In this document: positions 5,889 through 9,938 of the stretch, piece by piece | Position numbering within the stretch: the stretch's first letter is position 1 | How the letters are laid out: each line of letters opens with the position of its first letter | NCBI GenBank assembly: GCA_021802365.1 | Contig: JAKAAJ010000040.1 | Location: forward strand, 1-9,938 | Source of the DNA: Thermoplasmata archaeon | GTDB taxonomy: Archaea > Thermoplasmatota > Thermoplasmata > Thermoplasmatales > Thermoplasmataceae | Length of the DNA stretch: 9,938 bases | Direction: 5' to 3' | Made by a program: the position numbers and the translations under genes | The notes under the pieces: model-generated | Databases searched by the model: none | Seen by the model: only the letters and a program-made list of their open reading frames with translations | Told to the model about the DNA's origin: nothing

Positions 5889-6824
5889 ATGCTTTCTGTG
5901 GACAAATTTCTGGATTCTGCCATTAAAGAGATAAAAGAAAAACTTACCGGTAAAGGAATACTTGCCTGCTCTGGCGGGCAGGACAGCACACTTCTTGCAG
6001 TGATTGCCAACAAGGCAGCTGGAGATAGAATCCTTTCTGTTTTTATTGACACGGGACTTGTAAGGGAAGGTGAGAAGGAAAGGGTCAGGGAGATCTTCGA
6101 AAGATATTCTCTCAATTACCGTATAATAGATGCTTCTGATGAATTTCTCTCTGCTCTCAGCGGTATAACTGATCCGGAGAGAAAGAGAAAGATCATTGGT
6201 GCAAAATTTATAGATGTATTTGAAAGGGTTGCCACTGAATTCGGTGCTGAGACCCTTCTTCAGGGTACAATTGCACCGGACTGGATAGAAAGTGGCGGAT
6301 CTGTAAGAGACACCATAAAGAGTCACCACAACGTGGGTGGCCTTCCAGAAGTAATGCACCTCAAACTCCTGGAGCCATTGAGAGATCTTTACAAGGACGA
6401 AGTGCGTATGGTCTCAGAATACCTGAAGCTCCCTTCAGATATACAGCCATTTCCTGGACCGGGGCTTGCTGTCCGTATCATCGGAGAGGTGACAAAGGAG
6501 AAGGCAGACACACTGAGAAAAGTAACCTCCATTCTTGAGGAAAAGGTACGGGAAAAGTTTCCAATGGAGGTCAGGCCATGGCAATATTTTGCAGTCCTGC
6601 TCCCTGTTCAGTCTACAGGCATACATGGGGACAAGCGGAGCTATGGAAAGACAGTATGTATCAGAATGATTGACACAAACGATGGAATGAGTGGAACGTT
6701 TTCAAAACCTGATTGGGAGTTCCTGGAGGATGTATCAACATCAATAACAAATGAAGTTGGTGAGATAAACAGGGTGGTCTATGACATTACCGATAAGCCG
6801 CCAGCCACCATCGAGTGGGAATAG
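5889..6824 (+). CDS. guaA: GMP synthase (glutamine-hydrolysing) subunit B, ATP-pyrophosphatase
   Basis: This subunit adenylates XMP with ATP and replaces the AMP with ammonia to make GMP. Its 311 residues match the separate archaeal subunit B (often called GuaAB), not the bacterial fusion of about 520 residues. The PP-loop SGGQDST is at 28-34. [12 protein letters not shown] (126-137), [12 protein letters not shown] (142-153) and [11 protein letters not shown] (186-196) are the GMP synthase signatures, and the C-terminal dimerisation domain ends in the typical KPPATIEWE. Ammonia must come from a separate glutamine amidotransferase subunit, which is not encoded in this window. ATG 5889 is the natural start because the PP-loop is then at its usual distance from the N terminus. 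The gene has its own TATA-like box. Confidence 0.95.
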   Translation: MLSVDKFLDSAIKEIKEKLTGKGILACSGGQDSTLLAVIANKAAGDRILSVFIDTGLVREGEKERVREIFERYSLNYRIIDASDEFLSALSGITDPERKRKIIGAKFIDVFERVATEFGAETLLQGTIAPDWIESGGSVRDTIKSHHNVGGLPEVMHLKLLEPLRDLYKDEVRMVSEYLKLPSDIQPFPGPGLAVRIIGEVTKEKADTLRKVTSILEEKVREKFPMEVRPWQYFAVLLPVQSTGIHGDKRSYGKTVCIRMIDTNDGMSGTFSKPDWEFLEDVSTSITNEVGEINRVVYDITDKPPATIEWE

Positions 6825-6831
6825 ATATCTC

Positions 6832-6869
6832 AATCAAGATCAATCATTACATCTTAGGATGCCTTGATT
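6832..6869. promoter_or_regulatory. Inverted repeat AATCAAG / CTTGATT after guaA subunit B
   Basis: AATCAAG (6832-6838) and CTTGATT (6863-6869) are perfect 7-nt inverted arms 24 nt apart. They lie just after the guaA stop and about 15 nt before the TATA-like box of the CBS gene. The long spacer argues against a simple terminator hairpin; an operator for the CBS gene, or chance, are both possible. Confidence 0.2.
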
Positions 6870-6882
6870 CAAAATTTTGCCG

Positions 6883-6891
6883 GATTTAATC
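6883..6891 (+). promoter_or_regulatory. TATA-like box of the CBS-domain gene
   Basis: ATTTAATCT lies about 23 nt before ATG 6909 with no Shine-Dalgarno, again consistent with a leaderless transcript. A second AT-rich stretch, GTTTAATAG, abuts the ATG and is too close to be the promoter. Confidence 0.35.
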
Positions 6892-6908
6892 TGCAAATCG
6901 TTTAATAG

Positions 6909-7772
6909 ATGTTGAAAATACAAGTTCCCATGATCAAGACAGTCCGGGAAATAATGACAGAAAAACCTACTACTTTTTCAGTTCCAAGTGCTGTTAACAG
7001 CCTTGTTAAGACCCTAATACAGAATAATCTTACTGGCCTACCAATAACGGACCAGTCCGGAAAGTATGTTGGGATGGTCAGCAGGCGTGATATTTTTGAA
7101 AACCCACACGAATCCCAGACTGCCATGCTGCTTAGAAGGGCAAGGGCCGTTAGACCGGACGACAGCATCGAAGACGCAGCAAGGGAGCTCTCAAGACAGG
7201 GCAGGCGCCACATAGCTGTGATTGATGATGACAATAATGTAGTCGGTATCCTGACGCCTCAGAATTTCCTGCGTGCCATCAGGGAAAAGCACGGTACAAG
7301 GAAAGTGAAGGATCTTGGAGAGTTATCTGCAGTTTGCGTATATGAGGATGATCCTGTATCGGTTGTATCACATATTATGAGAATTGCCAGAACCTATGCT
7401 TCACCAGTCCTTAATCTTTCAGGTCAGTTTGCCGGCATAGTAACAGACAGAGACCTTTTCGACAAGATCGATATTGAATCCCGTATGGAAACATCGGAGA
7501 CGGGGATGGCAGATGACGAGGACCCGTGGTCATGGGAAGGTATCAGGAACGTTTTCACATATATTATTGTGAAGAATAATGTTCAGCTTCCAAACTCCCC
7601 GGTTAAGAATATAATGGTCAGAAACCCGGTGGTAACAAACACCAACGATACCATGGAGGCAGCTGTCAGGAAGATGGAGGGGGGAAACTACAATCAGCTC
7701 CCGGTGTTCAAGGGAAGCGATGATCTTGTTGGAATGCTCTTTGATACACACATACTGAGGATCCTGTTCTGA
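6909..7772 (+). CDS. Four-CBS-domain protein, probable adenine-nucleotide sensor
   Basis: The 287-residue protein consists of four CBS motifs and little else: about 10-64 (VREIMTEKPTTF...GMVSRRDIF), 72-128 (AVRPDDSIEDAAREL...GILTPQNFL), 132-190 (AGIVTDRDLF) and 230-287 (VKNIMVRNPVVT...GMLFDTHIL). An acidic linker, about 190-225 (ETSETGMADDEDPWSWE), separates the third and fourth. CBS pairs form Bateman modules that in other proteins bind AMP, ATP or S-adenosylmethionine. No catalytic or DNA-binding domain is fused, so it presumably regulates a partner. Its place between the GMP synthase subunit and glycyl-tRNA synthetase hints at nucleotide sensing but proves nothing, as each gene appears to have its own promoter. 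ATG 6930 is an alternative start that costs seven residues and no domain. Confidence 0.85.
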   Translation: MLKIQVPMIKTVREIMTEKPTTFSVPSAVNSLVKTLIQNNLTGLPITDQSGKYVGMVSRRDIFENPHESQTAMLLRRARAVRPDDSIEDAARELSRQGRRHIAVIDDDNNVVGILTPQNFLRAIREKHGTRKVKDLGELSAVCVYEDDPVSVVSHIMRIARTYASPVLNLSGQFAGIVTDRDLFDKIDIESRMETSETGMADDEDPWSWEGIRNVFTYIIVKNNVQLPNSPVKNIMVRNPVVTNTNDTMEAAVRKMEGGNYNQLPVFKGSDDLVGMLFDTHILRILF

Positions 7773-7802
7773 AGCAGAATTGCTGGAGTTTCTTTAAAGT
7801 TA

Positions 7803-7811
7803 ACCAATATT
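7803..7811 (+). promoter_or_regulatory. TATA-like box of glyS
   Basis: ACCAATATT lies about 31 nt before ATG 7838 in the 65-nt gap after the CBS gene. AGAGGA at 7825-7830, 7 nt before the ATG, is a partial Shine-Dalgarno match, so this gene may have a short leader and not be strictly leaderless. Confidence 0.3.
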
Positions 7812-7837
7812 TCAATAAGTCGATAGAGGAATTTACA

Positions 7838-9322
7838 ATGAGTTCGGAAAAAATAGAAAACGCTTATGAGAAAGTTGTTGAGCTGGCCAAGCGAAGAGGA
7901 TTTTTCTGGCCATCGTTTTCCATATACGGAGGAGAAGCAGGATTCTATGATTACGGGCCACTTGGGGTCCTGCTAAAAGATAATATCATCAGGATCTGGA
8001 AGGAGGCTTACTTAAGGGAGAATGCACTGATGATAGATACTCCTGTTGTTGTTCCAAGAGCTGTTTTCCAGGCATCAGGTCATGTGGACAAGTTTCTCGA
8101 TATTGCTGCAGAATGTTATATATGCCACCTCAGGCAGAAACTTGAAACATTCACCAAGAGCGCAGGTTTTCAGGAGGTGTTTGACACTGTTGACAGCGGT
8201 CTTGCTTTTGTAAATGAACATGTTGTGAAATGCACAAACTGCGGAGCAAGAATCACAAGAGTGTTCGATGTCAGGCAGATGTTCTTTCTTCCGGATCAGG
8301 GGTCATCAGGAGATCTTTTTCTGAGGCCGGAGACTGCTCAGGGAATCTTCATAAACTTCAAAATTCTGAACAACATCTTCAGAGGCAAACTTCCAATGGC
8401 TGTCGCACAGTCTGGGAAGGGTTTCAGGAACGAGATTGCGCCAAGGCAGAGCCTCATAAGGATGAAGGAATTCAATATGTGCGAGGTGGAGGTCTTTGTT
8501 CATCCAGAAAAGAAGTACTGGGCAGAGATAGATTATGATGAGGATATTACTATCTGCCCCAGATCCTCACCACCTCTGAGGGTAAAGGCCAGGGAAGCTG
8601 TTGAATCAGGTCTCATAAGCAGCAATGCAATGGGATATTTCATCACACTTACACAGCGCATACTTCTGAGAATGGGAATATCAAAGGAACGCCTTAGATT
8701 CAGGCAGCATGAGAAGAATGAACTTGCACACTATTCATTTGACTCATGGGATGCAGAGGCCGAACTTGACGGAAACTGGGTTGAGATAACTGGAATTGCA
8801 GACAGGAATGACCTGAGAAACCATGAGAAGACCAGTGGAGAGTCCATGTCTGTCAGCACTGATGAAGGCGACATTGTGCCCTCTGTTATTGAACCAGCTT
8901 CCGGGGTTGATAGAATAATTCTCTCTGTGCTGATGCACTCCATAATGACAAGAGACAATGGATACACTGTTCTTTCCCTTCCTGCAGAGGTTGCCCCATA
9001 TCATGCTGCAGTATTCCCTCTCATGAAAAAGAACGGAATGGATCAGCTTGCGCGTGAAATTTACAGACGCCTCTCCATGATTGACCCATACATATTTTAC
9101 GATGAATCAGGCTCAATCGGTAAGAGATATGCCAGGCAGGATGAGATCGGAACACCTTACTGCATAACCATTGACGGAACATCACTGGAGGATGGCACAG
9201 TAACAATAAGGGAGAGAGACAGTGCCAGGCAGATAAGGATCAATGCAGAAGAGATCATAAATCATGGTCTTCTTGGGAATCCTGCTATCTCCAGAGATAA
9301 ATTCAGTGGGCAGTCTTCCTGA
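7838..9322 (+). CDS. glyS: Glycyl-tRNA synthetase (homodimeric, archaeal/eukaryotic type)
   Basis: This class II synthetase charges tRNA-Gly. The 494 residues and the N-terminal RRGFFWPSFSIYGGEAGFYDYGP (19-41) mark the alpha2 form, unrelated in architecture to the bacterial alpha2beta2 enzyme. Two cysteine pairs (Cys93/Cys96 and Cys132/Cys135) form a probable zinc site in the insertion. FLRPETAQGIF, then GKGFRNEIAPRQSLIRMKEF, are the glycine-site loop and motif 2. HEKNELAHYSFDSWDAE and WVEITGIADRNDLRNH are the GlyRS-specific segment, and VIEPASGVDRIIL is motif 3. The anticodon domain begins near LPAEVAPYHAAVFPL and ends with DGTVTIRERDSARQ. Start ATG 7838 matches the family's N terminus. The last 20 bases overlap the convergent ferredoxin gene. 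Confidence 0.96.
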   Translation: MSSEKIENAYEKVVELAKRRGFFWPSFSIYGGEAGFYDYGPLGVLLKDNIIRIWKEAYLRENALMIDTPVVVPRAVFQASGHVDKFLDIAAECYICHLRQKLETFTKSAGFQEVFDTVDSGLAFVNEHVVKCTNCGARITRVFDVRQMFFLPDQGSSGDLFLRPETAQGIFINFKILNNIFRGKLPMAVAQSGKGFRNEIAPRQSLIRMKEFNMCEVEVFVHPEKKYWAEIDYDEDITICPRSSPPLRVKAREAVESGLISSNAMGYFITLTQRILLRMGISKERLRFRQHEKNELAHYSFDSWDAEAELDGNWVEITGIADRNDLRNHEKTSGESMSVSTDEGDIVPSVIEPASGVDRIILSVLMHSIMTRDNGYTVLSLPAEVAPYHAAVFPLMKKNGMDQLAREIYRRLSMIDPYIFYDESGSIGKRYARQDEIGTPYCITIDGTSLEDGTVTIRERDSARQIRINAEEIINHGLLGNPAISRDKFSGQSS

Positions 9323-9509
9323 CCTTTATTATTCCTACCGGGCATGAAATCTCTGCTTCAATGTTCTCTCCTGATTTACTTTCCGGGACAATCTCATTTC
9401 TGACACTGGCCTTGCCATCGGAATCCATGTAGAAATTGTCACAAAGAGCTGTGCATATGGCATCGCCTATGCAATTTTTCCTGTCTATGCTTACTCTGTA
9501 ATCACTCAT
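9303..9509 (-). CDS. Monocluster ferredoxin with an Asp in place of the second cysteine
   Basis: A 68-residue soluble ferredoxin. The cluster motif reads Cys13-x2-Asp16-x2-Cys19-x3-Cys23 ... Cys56-Pro, and CIGDAIC is the same as in Pyrococcus furiosus ferredoxin, where the Asp is a cluster ligand. By that comparison Cys13, Asp16, Cys19 and Cys56 bind one [4Fe-4S] (or [3Fe-4S]) cluster. Cys23 corresponds to the P. furiosus cysteine that forms a disulfide, but the partner cysteine is missing here, and the Pro that usually follows this cysteine is replaced by Asp. The ATG overlaps the scaffold gene's stop as ATGA, with a good Shine-Dalgarno GGTGA at 9513-9517, so it is translationally coupled. 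Being last in an Fe-S assembly operon suggests it gives electrons to cluster assembly or is a client of it. Confidence 0.88.
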   Translation of the reverse strand: MSDYRVSIDRKNCIGDAICTALCDNFYMDSDGKASVRNEIVPESKSGENIEAEISCPVGIIKVRKTAH

Positions 9510-9892
9510 TTTTCACCATCTCTGTATTTTCTGACCGATTTTTGCAGTGCATTCAGGGAGAGGAGGGCACATTTCTCTCTGCTTGGGCCCAGATTGAGCC
9601 CTATGTTGCTCAGAATTTCCTGGGGCCCTATATTCATTACCTCCTCTGTGCTTTTTCCCTTGACTCTCTCTGTGAGCATTGACGCGGCCCCCTGGCTGAC
9701 AGAGCATCCCCGTCCGATAAACTTTACGTCTGTAAGTATTCCATTCTCTATTTTCAGTGTGAACTGAACAGCATCCCCGCATACGGGGTTATATTCCACA
9801 AGTTCCACTGAAGGCTTTTCAATTTTTCCGTAATTCCTCGGGGATCTGTAGTGATCCAGGAGGATCTCCATATTGATTTCCTCATCGCTCAT
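9506..9892 (-). CDS. sufU: Fe-S cluster assembly scaffold / sulfur acceptor, SufU/IscU family
   Basis: The 128-residue protein carries the NifU N-terminal-like fold: LLDHYRSPRNYG (11-22), NPVCGDAVQF with Cys38 and Asp40, GRGCSVSQGAASMLTERVKGKS with Cys63, and REKCALLSLNAL with Cys108. These are the three cysteines and one Asp that bind zinc in SufU or the nascent cluster in IscU. Lys107 stands where IscU has its His, as in SufU, but the roughly 18-residue insertion seen between the second and third cysteines of Bacillus SufU is absent. It therefore mixes traits of both types. The ATG at 9892 overlaps the end of the upstream gene and has GGTGA at 9899-9903, so it is an inner operon gene. It should receive sulfur from the desulfurase probably encoded just upstream. 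Confidence 0.93.
   Translation of the reverse strand: MSDEEINMEILLDHYRSPRNYGKIEKPSVELVEYNPVCGDAVQFTLKIENGILTDVKFIGRGCSVSQGAASMLTERVKGKSTEEVMNIGPQEILSNIGLNLGPSREKCALLSLNALQKSVRKYRDGEK
9513..9517 (-). promoter_or_regulatory. GGTGA Shine-Dalgarno of the ferredoxin gene
   Basis: GGTGA on the minus strand lies 3 nt before ATG 9509, within the last codons of the scaffold gene. With the ATGA stop-start overlap it fixes the ferredoxin start and implies coupled translation. Confidence 0.6.
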
Positions 9893-9938
9893 GGTACTTC
9901 ACCGCAACATTTGCAATAGCCTGGAAGAGATTCTCCAC
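9882..9938 (-). CDS. 3' end of upstream operon gene, probably SufS-like cysteine desulfurase (partial)
   Basis: Read on the minus strand from the right edge, the frame gives 18 residues, VENLFQAIANVAVKYHER, and stops at TGA 9882-9884. It overlaps the scaffold start by 11 nt and contains the scaffold's GGTGA ribosome binding site. The 'xxLFQAIxxV' helix resembles the last helix of class V aminotransferase-type cysteine desulfurases, and SufS commonly precedes SufU. The fragment is too short for a firm identification. Confidence 0.45.
   Translation of the reverse strand: MENLFQAIANVAVKYHER
9899..9903 (-). promoter_or_regulatory. GGTGA Shine-Dalgarno of the scaffold gene
   Basis: GGTGA on the minus strand lies 6 nt before ATG 9892, inside the end of the upstream gene. 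With the GGTGA at 9513-9517 before the ferredoxin it shows that inner operon genes here use the archaeal Shine-Dalgarno. Confidence 0.6.

Noticed and set aside
5868..6359. 163-codon open frame on the minus strand
   Set aside because: It lies wholly antisense to the clear GMP synthase subunit, has no family resemblance and no promoter of its own; a shadow of codon use in the real gene.
6832..6875. Intrinsic terminator after the GMP synthase subunit
   Set aside because: The 7-bp arms are 24 nt apart and are followed by a mixed A/T run, not a T tract; archaeal termination also does not depend on such hairpins.
8230..8538. 102-codon open frame on the plus strand in another frame
   Set aside because: Overlaps the conserved catalytic core of glyS; the glyS frame carries all the family motifs.

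Overview
The window reads as chromosomal DNA of an archaeon, most probably a member of the Thermoplasmatales or a close relative. This is inferred from several things. The histidyl- and glycyl-tRNA synthetases are of archaeal type, and from memory the HisRS follows the Thermoplasma pattern (LPEATPS, RGLSYYTG). GMP synthetase is split, with only the ATP-pyrophosphatase subunit present. Most first genes have a TATA-like box about 23-32 nt before the start codon and no Shine-Dalgarno, so they look leaderless. Inner operon genes instead carry GGTGA. Start codons include TTG and GTG. No species can be fixed by eye.

Layout. Positions 1-483 hold no convincing gene: an AT-rich stretch with at most decayed coding remnants and the promoter of the next gene. 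Positions 484-1521 (+) encode dihydropteroate synthase (folate pathway) with an unusual N-terminal extension. Positions 1526-1933 (-) encode a Fur/PerR-family regulator that meets folP tail to tail. It is divergent from a cobyrinate a,c-diamide synthase gene (2034-3392, +), and the shared intergenic region holds an imperfect inverted repeat built on TGATCA. Positions 3389-3724 (-) encode a small winged-helix protein, divergent from hisS (3898-5229, +), with two inverted repeats between them. Next come a stand-alone Lrp/AsnC effector domain (5284-5517) and a three-TM membrane protein (5529-5846), probably one transcript. These are followed by guaA subunit B (5889-6824), a four-CBS protein (6909-7772) and glyS (7838-9322), each with its own apparent promoter. 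The right end is a minus-strand Fe-S assembly operon: the last residues of what is probably a SufS-like desulfurase (to 9882), a SufU/IscU-type scaffold (9506-9892) and an Asp-ligated ferredoxin (9303-9509), all overlapping or coupled.

Most of this is core metabolism: folate, cobalamin and GMP synthesis, two aminoacyl-tRNA synthetases and Fe-S assembly. I do not see a new defence system, mobile element or CRISPR array. The points worth a second look are the folP N-terminal domain, the Fur-family metal site and its possible operator in front of the cobalamin gene, the scaffold plus ferredoxin pair, the HTH-less Lrp domain with its membrane partner, and the very tight convergent gene ends.
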